A DNA stretch of 64,000 nt from Seriola aureovittata (taxonomy: Eukaryota; Chordata; Actinopteri; Carangiformes; Carangidae), in assembly GCF_021018895.1 (NCBI RefSeq), contig NC_079369.1, positions 4,742,694 to 4,806,693 on the forward strand, in the 5' to 3' direction. Position 1 is the stretch's first letter; the number at the start of each line of letters is the position of its first letter. The position numbers were made by a program, and so were the translations under genes. The notes beneath the pieces were generated by a model. The model made no database searches and was not told the origin of the DNA. It saw nothing but the letters and a program-made list of their open reading frames with translations. Below are positions 18,721 through 33,158 of this stretch, piece after piece.

Positions 18721-18900
18721 CTATTTATCCATTCGGCGTCCCCGGGAGGCCTCGGCAGACTGCTGCAAGCTCTCGTGTCTGCCCAGCACCTCCCCAGGCC
18801 CCGCTGTGCTTGTCAAGAAAAACTGCCATGTTTAGGGCCTCTCCCCTGGGTCCCGCTTCAGCTACACTGCTGCTTTCTGGGACGGGCGGATGAATTTGAT
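18721..18900. promoter_or_regulatory. GC-richer unique patch, candidate conserved non-coding element
   Basis: This stretch has a base composition sharply different from its AT-rich surroundings, is not repetitive, and has no plausible splice-bounded coding frame. A regulatory role for gfi1 is only a guess from position. A multi-species alignment would settle it. Confidence 0.18.
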
Positions 18901-21900
18901 TTTAAAATATTTTTTATACAGTCCAGATTTGCTTTTGTGATTGCTGCTTTACTATTTGATCCAAAGGATCTCAAGTGAAGTTAAATGTTTGATAGTTTAA
19001 ATTTCACCCAGATCACACAAAAAGGAAGAAACGTAAACTACCTGTATATTTACCCTATATCTTTCTTTATATTCCAGTGTAGATACTTAAGACTATTGTC
19101 TGATCTGTTGATCAGAGCATAATTATGAGATTGATGATGGAAGGATCTCAAATATTTAATATTTTGTCTTCTGTGTGAAGAATTAAGACGATGTGTTGTT
19201 CTGTAAAAAATTGATGTGACACAATCCGCTGACCTGTGGGCGGAGTTAATCAGGACTGTTCCTTTGGTAGAACTAACGTCCAATGAAAATTGTCCTCACT
19301 TTTCCAGAGCAACCAGGGCTCTTTTTGTGGAAAGAGACTTTGTTGTTGAGTTTGATCAGAGTCGTTTACACTGCTGTAAAGGACAAGGTTGATGTTACTC
19401 TATATTTTCTTTGTCATACTTTCTGACTTCCATGTCTGTGGCACTCCAACATATTCATTCTTCACTGAAGAAGCACATGTTAAAAGTCTTTGTACGTTCA
19501 AAGAAGGCTTAGTAATTATCTATCAGTGATCAGTGATGTGGATTTCAGTAACATTACTCAAACATGTGTAAATAGTGCATGAGTCATGGAGTCTGTGTTT
19601 AACCACAGACTTTTGATACTTGTGTGCAAATGCATTTCGTAGAAAACAATCTCTGGTTAGATTATTAGGATTGTCATGGTAATGAAGTTCAACAATGTGG
19701 TTAATTGATGTTGTCTTTTTGGACAACACTGGAGCTCTGTGACACAGAAGAATATATCAGGCTCAATATCAGACTAAAATACTTGTTAGTAGGATCAATG
19801 GTTTGGTCTTTTTTCATGGGATTTGCTGACAATAAGAAACATAAAGCCAAATTCTTTAAAAGCTAGAAATGATGTTCTATTCTCCTCTTCCGTTTGGACG
19901 GCAGCTAAAATCTCAGAGACAGACATGTGAAAACCTCAGTAGATAAAACTTAATTTTTGTATGTGTAGATTCTATAGAGGAAAGTACAAGTATGTGACTT
20001 TTTGTCAACACACAACTAGGTCTGTGACCTTGCGCTGTAGAGGTGAGTTCACATGAGCTGTTCATTTCATTTTTCTTCTTCTCTCAGCAGTGGTGCCAGT
20101 GTAGAAGTGGAGTCTAGAAGTAGAATATATTCAGGGGGAAAGAGAGACCCCAGTGTACTGACAGCTAATGGAGATTGTGGTCTCACAAGGGAGAATCCTG
20201 ACCTTGGCCCCTTTTTGTAAAAGCTTTGCCCCTGTAGCAAACAATCGCAGGGAGGGGCCGTGTGGGTGCAGTCTGAGTGTGTGTTTGGAGAACATCTGTT
20301 TGTGCTCTGGCAGAAGCTGTTGCGGTAATGTAGTCCAGTCTTTTTCACATCTTTCAACATGGCATAAAGCTGCTTTATCTACCAGTGTGCTGTGAGGTGA
20401 AAGCTCCCAAGGTGAGACAAAGGCCCAGGCCACACACCTCAGTCTGTCCTGAGCTGCAGCATCTGTCTGGTATCGAGTGCCGCTGGCAGGAACTGCATCA
20501 ACAAATCCATACTGCCTGCACCATACAGACTCCACCACTGCCTGCTCAACCTTTTGTAAATCGGCATTTTGAAGACAATTCCCTGTGTCGAGTTGTTCCC
20601 AATCAATACACACAGAGCGGACGCCTTAATAGACACAGATAACTGCTGCTTGCCCGCTGTATCTCTGGGCTGTGGAGACTGACACCCTGTCTGACTCTGA
20701 TCAATAAGTGGCGCGTGGCGCGGCGCACAAGCTCGGCCCTGCCCACTCTGCTATCACACACGGGGCTTGGTTTCCCCCGGCAGCGGGGTAAAACTGCCCA
20801 GCAACTCCCCAAGGTGGATGAATCGGAGATGTTACATGTGAACTGGCTGTCAAAACGATTCTGTCATCTCCCCTTCTCTCCGGTGTTTAAAGATGCTGAC
20901 ACACTGTGTTTGGGGTACCAATGTCTTGTTGGAAGTGATGGAGGCTTTTAGCCTTTTTTTTTTTTTTTTTTTTTTTCAAACTCCCTTTATCCGTTTAAGT
21001 GTTCACTCGAGTGTTAGAATTTCTATTTCACCTGCCACTGATGTCTCCTGGCACTTCCTGCCCACTCACTGCTTGCTTTCAGGTCATCTGATCTGGACCT
21101 GTCTTTGAATTTACAGACTTTACAACTTTGTTTAGAATCTTTTCTTTCACTACTAGTTATGAAGGTGAAAGTTTTTATACTGCGTAGTTATTTATTTGTT
21201 AGTTTTGTTATTTGTTTGTTTCAGGTGACATATATTTTCAGTTTGGGTTCTTTTATCCTGAGAAAGCCATTTTTGACACAAATAATCAATATTTTTTTAA
21301 TATATTTATTTCAGAGGATGTTAAGTGGGCAGACAGCTCTGAGTAAAGACAAAACACTGAGTAAAGAAGGCCAGATCAGATTCAGCTTGGGGTCATTAAT
21401 GTTTCAGTGGATGCCAGAGGGAGAATGGGAGAGTCACTGCACTGCCTGGATCAATTTCCTTTGACTGTGGCTTTGTCATTTGGGATCAATCCCACTGTGC
21501 GCACTCCTATTGTAAAGTGGCCCATCTCTAATAGAGTGATTGGCAACATACTGGCACATGACAAAAAAAAACAGAATTGGGTTAATGTTTTGGTTCAATG
21601 GTATGTAGACTAATTGTTCATTGTCACCTTTCATTTTAATTTATGGATGAAACAGGATAAAAAAAATCCTATTTAGAAATGCTGTTTCTCCTGCAGGAGA
21701 CAGTATATTAATATAGAAATTATTCTCACTCGTTCCTGCTTCATTTTGCCCGGCCGTGGCCCGGTGTAGACCTCTGGGGCTGTGGAAGTACTTACCATCC
21801 TACTCCTCTATGCCGCGATCGCCACAATGGCATTACTCTGCTTTGATCCTGCTGCAGTCTGACACATGACCACACAGACCCCTGAATGGGCATTAGTGCA

Positions 21901-22554
21901 GGCTTCAGCGAACCCAACATCTGTGCCTCCCAGCACTACCACTGCTCAAATCATTCATTAAATCAGAACACAAAAAGTAACTTTACTTGAATGCCTCAGC
22001 ATAAATATTTGATCATGGCTGAGAATAAATCTTTGTCATTTTGTGCTCCTTCCTTTAGCTGAGGACTCCTCTTATAGATCTTCCTCGCCTCGCTCTCTCC
22101 TTGCTATTTAGATACAGGCACATGCTTGGCTCGGTCATATGTGAAATGGATCTTATGAATTTTTTAGAAAGATTCATAGCTGCAATCAGGCCTGGTTAAG
22201 GGGATGACAGTATCACAAAGTAACATCTTGTGCTGCCTTCTCGTTCTCAAATCATCTGCTGTTTGCATAGATAATACAACCTGAAAGAGGTTTTGTGTGT
22301 TATTTTGACAGAGGCACTAAACCTTCCTGCATTGCAACACATCTTACCGCTTCATTACAATCTTTGGCTACACAACACTGGGTTGTACTGTACATGGTTT
22401 GTTTATTTATGCATTGAGTCCTTATAAAAGTCAAGTTTTCATGTTGATTTGTTTTGTTTTACAACATTGAATCAAAGCAGATTTACTGTGGCTCTCTGAC
22501 ACTGGTGAACAGAAACAGTGAAGTAAGTAATTACAAATACAAAATACATGTTTG

Positions 22555-23130
22555 AATACGTAACTAGTCACCCACTCAACATCAGTACTTCATAGAAGCA
22601 GCTTTGGCAGCACTGACTGGACACTGCAATGTTTTCCCCATTCTTCTTTGCAAATTACTCCAGATCAATCAGGTTGCATCAGGATTCTGAGTGAACAACC
22701 TGTTTTTTAATGGAGCCACAGATTGTAGATTGAACTGAGATCTGGACTCTGATTTTACTCCAGAACATTCATGTCGTTTTTAAGCCTTTTCTGTGTAGGT
22801 TTAGCAGATTTAGAGCTACTCTGTCCATTCCTTAATGATTGATTTAACTGGACTGGAGGGATGTTCAGTGACTTGGATATTTTTTTGTGTCTATCCTCTG
22901 ACTTTAAGTCACCTTCTCTCAGAGTTGCTTGAAGGAGTTCCTTTGTCTTTGCGCTATAGGTTAGGTTTTGTGGTGATACCTACAAACCAAAAGCTGAACC
23001 TTCCAGGTGTATGTACTGTATATACTACAATCAATTGAAACTCCCCATGGCTACATGCAGGTATGTGGTTTCAAAAAACAAACTCTGCCCAGTGATACTG
23101 CAGTGTGACTATTAAAGGTGTTGAATACTC
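22555..23130. mobile_element. Decayed Tc1/mariner-type repeat
   Basis: The order of phrases matches a common teleost Tc1-like family whose antisense strand is often seen: agcagctttggcagcac, ttttccccattcttctttgc, ggttgcatcaggattctgag, gatctggactctgattttac, ggatgttcagtgacttggat, and at the end gttgaatactcatgcag, near the family's usual terminus. Many indels, and about 0.6 kb against the expected 1.5 kb or so, indicate an old internally deleted copy. Confidence 0.55.
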
Positions 23131-23284
23131 ATGCAGACATATGTTTTGACTTTGTAGATCTTTGTTTTCACTTTTCTTTTCATCCGTGTCACAGAAAGTG
23201 ACATGAAATCTATTTTGATTCAATGTTGTAAAACAGTAAAACGTGAGAACTTATTGGCACTGCAACTGCATTGTAATTTGTGAT

Positions 23285-23600
23285 TTCTGGGTCTTCACCC
23301 ATCTACCTCCACTCAATCATACAAGCTTATGCTCCTGCTTGGCAACTGTGTTCCATCTATCAGCTATCAGAGCCGAGACTCTCTGGCTTCAAGAATCTCT
23401 TGAAGACTGATCTTTTCCGAGAACATGTTCTCTCCCAACACCTCTAACACCCGCACATGTCCAACTCACGCTTACTCTGCGCTTTCGGTTACCTGCACTT
23501 TCGGTTACTTTACCAGATCTCTTCTTATTTGAATTTATTGAATAGATGTAGTTCGTATACTTAAACCAAGGTCTCCTTCTGCACTGAAGCTGCACAGTTT
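23285..23600 (+). mobile_element. LINE reverse-transcriptase ORF C-terminus fragment
   Basis: A frame near 23290-23446 reads through SEPRLSGFKNLLKTDLFREH and stops. This resembles the ...FKxxLKTHLFR... end of L2/CR1-type LINE ORF2 proteins, and a 3'-UTR-like sequence follows. The boundaries are approximate. Confidence 0.5.
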
Positions 23601-24301
23601 TTTTAATACTGTCACATACTGCTGTGGATCATTTCCATCAGCACAAAAAAGTACTAACAGCTCAGTGTTATTTATACTCAGATTAACTGTGTAGCATGCG
23701 AGGATTTGTGCATGAATCTCACAGCTTTACATTCTGCACATCGTCTCATCACAAATTCTCTGCGATGTAAAACCTTTTATGAGTGAACAAGAATATCAAC
23801 CACCCACTAAAAGGCTGCAAAGCTCTCTTTCTTGTCACTTGATTTTCTTTTCATGTGTTGTCTTTCCCCTGAAGAGAGGAGAATCTTTCGTTATCAAGCC
23901 TTTTAACCAGAGTGGATCCTTTTAATGTCACCTTCAGGATTCATTTCTTATTAGACGTGACTTTAGAAACCAGGCCAACAACACCAGCAGCAGATGCCAT
24001 AAAAGGATTGAACACAGGTTCATTTTGTCAGGTACAGAATATAAAATTTTACATGTAGAAGCGTCCAGAGAGCAGGGGACTGTGACACAGACATGAGTTC
24101 TTCCTGAGTGACGGCGGAGCAGCCTTTTGTTCCTGAGTGACAGCTCACATCCAAATTGTCTAGTGATATGTGATGCTAAATGAACCGGATAAACATGTCT
24201 TTAAATGAGTGGACAGCCTCACCAGCCCCCCTCTTTCATCAAAGTGAGTCCTCGTCCTAGCCGGCCCCCACACATCCACCACTACCCACCACCACCAGCA
24301 G

Positions 24302-24339
24302 CCCCCCACCCCCCCACCCCCCCACCCCCACCCACCCCC
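24302..24339 (-). other. G-quadruplex-prone tract
   Basis: On the minus strand there are six runs of at least three G separated by single T bases, well beyond the usual four-run G4 pattern. On the plus strand it reads as C-runs split by single A. The poly-Pro open frame across it is a composition artefact. Confidence 0.75.
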
Positions 24340-24459
24340 TGGGCTCATGCTGTTCAGGGCCCCAGACCTTCAGAGCAGAGCCTGGCTAATGGAAAGCTTT
24401 CAAGGCAGCTGGAAAGAAAAATGTCGGCTCTCATTTGGCCTCCACCATTTTCTGATGTC

Positions 24460-24604
<145 letters not shown>

Positions 24605-24834
24605 CGTGTTCGTAGCTTTTGAATCACACACAGAAGCACAAACACCTTGGGACATGCCATTATAAACAGGCCTGGAAACTGAAAACAACAACACTGTCCA
24701 CCCACCACCCCTCCCCAAACACACAAACACACACACCTGCACTGGCCTGCATGAATGTGTCATATTATGTTGGGTTTAAAATTATTATTATGATTTATTA
24801 TTATTATTAGACTTAATTTATCAAGCTTTTTTCT

Positions 24835-24877
24835 CAACAACAGTTAAAAGGTGCTTTACAGCATGAGGCCAAAGCAG

Positions 24878-24909
<32 letters not shown>

Positions 24910-25665
24910 ATAATATAAAATAAAACCAGACAATATAAGCTTAAAACCTGGTGGACAAAATCAATTGGATAAAATGGGTCAAATAAGAGGCCAAATTAAC
25001 TAAAATCAGGCAAAATTAAAGGTAATTGAGGTGATCTAGCTCGTTGCCTGGACTTGTAATGCTCTAAAAGTTATCAATTCTAAATAGTCATTTTAAAATC
25101 ATTTCTGAAATGAACAGCCAGGCAGCATAGAGCAGCTGAAACAGGTGAAACATGACCCCATCTTTCAGTTCTGGTTATCCTCTGTAGCCCGACTGCAGCT
25201 TTTTGATTACAGCAGGTGACAAAACAAAGGCTTCTATATGTGTGTGTTTTAGTATCTTCCAAACCAAGTTCAGGTTATACCTTTGCTTTGTGTCTAAGTG
25301 AATAAAAACAAAGTTACAAAGTTAGTAACGGTGATTAAATTTGAAGCTGGGATCAAATGTTACAGCGTTCCACAATTTTTATCTCCAGGCTTAAGAATCT
25401 TAGATTTGGTGATACCTGATCAGAAATATATCGAGGGCTAGTAATAAGAATATCTAATGTCTCGTCTGCATTTAGCTAAAGAAAATTGGTTATAATTCAG
25501 TTTCCACTTCAAAAAGACATTTCTGTAAAGAAAGTGGGCTTTATTGAAAGGAACAGAAATGCATCATCAACATAGAAATAAAATGAGACATGGAGCGAGG
25601 GAGCAAACAGAAAAAATGAAATAGAAAGAATTGATCCTTGTATGGTTCCTATTAATCACTCTCTA
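24835..25665 (-). mobile_element. L2-type LINE relic with reverse-transcriptase motif
   Basis: Reading the minus strand from 25665 down gives a degraded but recognisable order: IQGSILS (from GxPQGSxLGP), FYVDDAFL with the YxDD catalytic motif at 25563-25574, NADETLDILITSPRYISDQ, SPNLRFLSLEIKIVERCN, and RITRTERWGHVSPVSAALCC followed by VHFRNDFKM (from TRTRRRDHITPVLxxLHWLPVxFRIxFKIL). An AAC repeat lies at 24878-24908 and a LINE-type 3' tail near 24840. Stops and frameshifts mean it is inactive. Confidence 0.75.
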
Positions 25666-25849
25666 AACCACTAAACCGGTTCAGTTTCATGCTGGGCTGG
25701 AAACTTTCTCTGCATACAACGTGTGAAAGTCAGGGTGCACCCTACACCTTGATCTTTTTTTGAAACTTAAGAGATGACTTGCTTTTTCAGTCGTGGAAAA
25801 AATCTCTAAAACAAACACATGCATCCTCGTTTGATGCCGCCCTGTTACA

Positions 25850-26220
25850 GTCTAAAAGCGGGCGTCTGGGGGAAGTGCGTGTAGCTGCGGCTGGTGCTCC
25901 AGGAGGAAGCTTGTCAGCCTGAAGAGGCCCGGATCTCCCCACACGTGTGCAGCCTGTCAGCTGCCTCGCTGATGTCTCTTGTTATTATTTTCCCGTCATT
26001 CTGCTGCCTTTTCTTTGCAAAGTCATGAATAATTTGTGCCTACGCCTTGTTGCTTGATGACAGCTGTGCAGTTGGTTTGCAGTCTGTTTTTCAGATCAGG
26101 TGAATAATGAATAAGCCTCCGCAACAAAAGAGGCTGTGGCCTATATGAGCCGTGCCTCTCATCGTCTGTCCCGGCTTAGTTGGCGTGTCAACTGCAGGGG
26201 GAGGGGACAGGTGAGCAGGA
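25850..26220. promoter_or_regulatory. GC-richer unique stretch, candidate conserved non-coding element
   Basis: A non-repetitive, CpG-containing stretch with homeodomain-like motifs such as tgaataatgaataa and gtcatgaataattt, lying directly upstream (plus sense) of AT-rich sequence. It has no splice-bounded frame. Enhancer function for gfi1, whose polyadenylation region is about 3 kb away, is a hypothesis from context. Confidence 0.22.
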
Positions 26221-28394
26221 AAAGTCTCTCTGATGCAGAAACTTTCCTAAATAAAATGTGTTAACAGATGGTATGAGAAGTTTTTGTTTCATACCTTTTC
26301 ATGTTCCAAGAACTTCTTATCATCATTTCCTGTATCAACCATATGAATCAGTGCTTTTTCTCAGAAGATTGCAGCCAGAAATCCTGTATCTTTCTTTCTA
26401 ACCCGTCAAACCTGTGTGAAATCTGCTGAACACAACGTGAGAGCAAATACCACATTATTATTACAATATACACAGCAGGTCTGCTTGCCCTCAGGGAAAT
26501 GATCACATTTGTTCTGTCCTCATAGTGGCTCCCCCATTGCATGTATTTGCGTGTGATGTTTTAATCACATTCTTTCCTTTGGTGCGTCAAGCTGAATATC
26601 ACAGTTGTAAATCAGGAGTCTGGTTTCAAAAACTATTGTTGCTTGGTGACCTGTGGTAACATCTTTCCTACAACTTTCGCATCTTTCTTCAAGAGTTTCA
26701 TCTCTTAACAAGAGGAAATAAAGGCAATAAACTCTTCTTCTGTCATTATGATAATAAAACCAGTAATAGATGTTCTCTTTTAATTCCAGATTGGGAATTT
26801 GTGCAGTTTAAACATTAGAAGATGCAAAAAAAAATCTAAATCCAACGTGTAAGTGTGTCTCTAAAATCCCTCTTTTATAATTTATATTTAATCTGAGATT
26901 AATAATGAATCATTCAAAACCACGACACTGAACTTTCTAATTGCACAACTGTGTCTGTCAAGAAAAATTTATCCAGTAGTACACTTGTGTGTGCAGCATG
27001 TGTGGTTACTGTGCGTGTTGTTTCTGGAGCGTGTGCACTTATAGACCAAGATGCAGGCCTAGATTTGAGCCTCAGACTGCAGTGCTCTGATTATTCGCCC
27101 ACTCCAATCGATCAAGCCGGATTCTATCCATATTTGATATGCCTCGGGGCAGTGGGGTAATGCTTTAAAAAAAAAAAAAAAAATCCACCCGTGCCCTTGG
27201 AGGAAATCTGGTCGGCCTAATGGCTCGTTTGAAGATTTTTGCTTGAAAAGCTTCTCTCTGAGATTGTGCTTGAAGAGCTTTTCTCAGAGGGAACAGTGTA
27301 ATACCTTATGAGATAAAAAAAACAACAACAAAAAAAACCTCACTGTTTGCAAATTGTTTCAATTCTTTTTATTTTATAAAAAGTTCTGAGTGGAGTTTGT
27401 TGTGAAATGTTCAGTCCCAGTGTATGTGCTCTGCACCGCAAGGAGGTGTCACACCTGAAATCGCCCCCTTTGCCTTGTAGTTCAAAGTGTTGTGGTCACG
27501 CTGGCAGCTTGAGTTTGCCTCAGTGTTAAAGACGCTTAATGACAAACTCATTGCATCAGGAGGGAACTCCCCTGTGATGAGACTCAGCATCACCGAGACT
27601 GAGCCCTTTTCTGATGGCAGCATTTTCCTCTGTAATTTATCTACTTAGTGATTTCCTGTTAGACGAGCCATTCTGCAAAGATACCACTTCAACATGTATT
27701 CTTAAAATAATTTTACAGCATGGAATGTTGTTGCACCTGAAGTTTATTTTTACATAAATGACGTGACTCACTCTTGTGCCACATTAAACCACCGCGCACA
27801 GCTCTAGTAAGCCTGGCTTTAAATGAGCTTGCCTTTTCCTGTTCTAAAGCAGTCTGTTCGTCTTGGGGTTTAAAATATTCAGTATTTTTGCAGGCCTGGA
27901 TGTTGTACGATCTGGGGGGAAGTGAGGCAGAGAAAATCCTTGTGAGTCAGTGATTTCAATCAATGTTGAGGGAAGACAACCAACTGATTGTTTCTCTTTT
28001 GTTTTGTTAGCGTTAGAAACAATGGCACAGGGAAAGAATGAAGTAATCAACAATACAGTCGTTTAGGTCACCTTACCAGCAGCTCAATCCATAGTATCAA
28101 AGTGATGGAGGTTATATGTAAATAATTGTATCTCTCTTATAGATTAATGGATTTGTTGTCATATTTATGGTTTATTATTTTTTGATAATGACTGGTCAGT
28201 CATACTTCCTACCTCCTGTATATATTGCACCTAATATATATATAGAGGTATATATATGTATATCTCTCTATATATAATGCCAGTATATTAAAACAATACA
28301 GTATACATATACTGTATTGCTGTAAATACTTGAACTACTGAACATTCTGATGTGTGGTGAATAGGAAAGTGTTTTTTCCTATTCTTATTTCCTA

Positions 28395-28397
<3 letters not shown>

Positions 28398-28440
<43 letters not shown>

Positions 28441-28446
28441 TACACA
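28398..28446. repeat. (TA)n(CA)n compound microsatellite
   Basis: About 16 TA units followed by CA-rich units. Just upstream, 28294-28319 is a palindrome with two 12-base arms and a 2-base spacer. Confidence 0.9.
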
Positions 28447-28991
28447 GTGGGATTTCTTTACATTCAGGTGTGCTGTGGTCCACCCAGACTAAACCAGTTT
28501 ATGTTAAGAACACATTTGATTACAATCCATAACATTAAAGCCAAAGTAAAATAAACTCAAGCACCAATCCCTCTGAGGATCACAGCTGCGGCATGTGGTG
28601 CCTCCTCTGACTGCCAAAAGTCGTTTTTCTTAAAATAACAGCCATGAGGGTAAAAGGCGTTTGGTTAACGGTTAAATCTGCTCACACTGTTTTTGGTCCA
28701 AACACATGGCGACAGTGGTCAAAACAAACAGCAGCCTCTGGGCATTCACAATCACGGCAGCAAGGTGGTGAAACGGCCCGGCCTTCTGGTTTTTATCGGC
28801 CTTTGCTTTAATCATCTACATCAACACTTTGAGAAGAAAAACCAAAAACACCTTGTAGCTCCGAGTTTTGTTTTGTGGCTGGAAGATTAAAATAAATTGG
28901 TTTACTTTAATGATAGATAATTTACTGCTCTAGAAAAATGTTAAATAATTCATGATAATGACATGAAATTAGCCACTTCTACTACTACTTC

Positions 28992-28992
<1 letters not shown>

Positions 28993-29048
<56 letters not shown>
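28993..29048. repeat. (AAT)n microsatellite
   Basis: About 18 copies of the AAT trinucleotide repeat, uninterrupted. Confidence 0.95.
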
Positions 29049-29049
<1 letters not shown>

Positions 29050-29320
29050 CAACGTGGTCATCGTATAATACAGTAGTGCATAATTAATTAAACTTGACTA
29101 AAATTGACTACGGAGACTGCAAGGTGCCAAAAAGAGAGTTCCTGGAGACTTTAGCTGTAGTTTTGGTGATGAAACCAGTAAATAGCTTTAAATGTGTCTC
29201 ATTTCATTTCACTCACAGAGGAAGTCATATTTCACTTTATGGTTTTATTCCATATTCAATAAAAACCAAACAGAAAATCGAATAGGCTGCGTAATGTGTT
29301 TTGTTTTGTAAACGACAAAA

Positions 29321-30005
29321 CGTTTATTTTGACAAGAAAATGTGCAAAATGGAAGAAGAAGAAAAAAAAAATCAAATATAACAGCTGACACGCGGGCATT
29401 GACCCTCCTTCTGTGTTAGGAGGCTGTTTTGTCAACATTAGTCCAACAAAATAAAAGCCTCTGGTCTTTGGAGAAGCGCTGATTTCATCTTTTCCTGGTG
29501 GTTTTTATTGAAGTGTGAGTACAAATATTTTGGGTTTAATGCCCACTGAAGCTGATTCGTATCAGTCAACGTACAAACATGATAAATGTGTTGTATCATG
29601 TTTCATCATATCATATCTCTGTTTTCTACAGTTCACAGCTTATCTCTGGTTCTCTGGGCCTTCAGTCAATCAGTGGGATGTAAAGGCCTGTTTAGTGTTG
29701 CTGATGTCTTCAACTGCAAAATCCTTGTTTGTTATAATCTAAGGTGGATTTTCACGTCTTTCCTGCATAGAATAAATTAAAAAAAAATCTGCCGTTGGTT
29801 AATATTATTATATATATTTTCATTCAGTTTTTACGGAGCTGATAGCGGATCATGATGAATCTTGATCCAACAAGATGTCCCGAAGCAGGCAGCGGAGCCA
29901 CTGGGCGAAAAATGCCTTTTGTCTAAAAATGTCTTTGTCAGAGTTTCTCTTTGTCTTTGTAAGAACAAGGACGGACAGTCAGGTGACAGGACAGGTTGTG
30001 TTCGG
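29321..30005 (-). other. gfi1: gfi1 3' UTR (approximate)
   Basis: Minus-strand sequence after the gfi1 stop. Candidate AATAAA hexamers, seen as tttatt on plus, are at 29504-29509 and 29323-29328. Which is used cannot be told from sequence alone, so the lower boundary is approximate. Confidence 0.4.
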
Positions 30006-32958
<2,953 letters not shown>

Positions 32959-33097
32959 CTCTGACCTGAGAGCAGAAACCACCGATAGTGACAATAATAA
33001 TCCAGCGGCAGTGGATTCCTTCTGTGCTCGGTGCTGCTCGCTCTGAACCCTGCAGACACTTGGTCTCCTCTGGAGGGGAGATTTGGGTCCCAAGTGC

Positions 33098-33105
33098 TTT
33101 AAATA
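33098..33105 (-). promoter_or_regulatory. gfi1: Candidate proximal TATA-like element of gfi1
   Basis: The minus strand reads TATTTAAA about 140 bp upstream of the gfi1 start codon, with GC-rich sequence around it. A start near 33070 would give a short unspliced leader. This competes with the more distal candidate at 34128-34137 and is weaker, because a splice acceptor lies just before the ATG. Confidence 0.22.
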
Positions 33106-33158
33106 AGAGAGTTCAACCTGACGACGGAGCATGCGCGGACTGAGTCCAGTCCCGTTCC

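Noticed and set aside
20067..20642. Several overlapping 60 to 160-residue frames on both strands
   Set aside because: None has splice boundaries or recognisable domains, and frames on both strands compete; probably GC-richer non-coding sequence.
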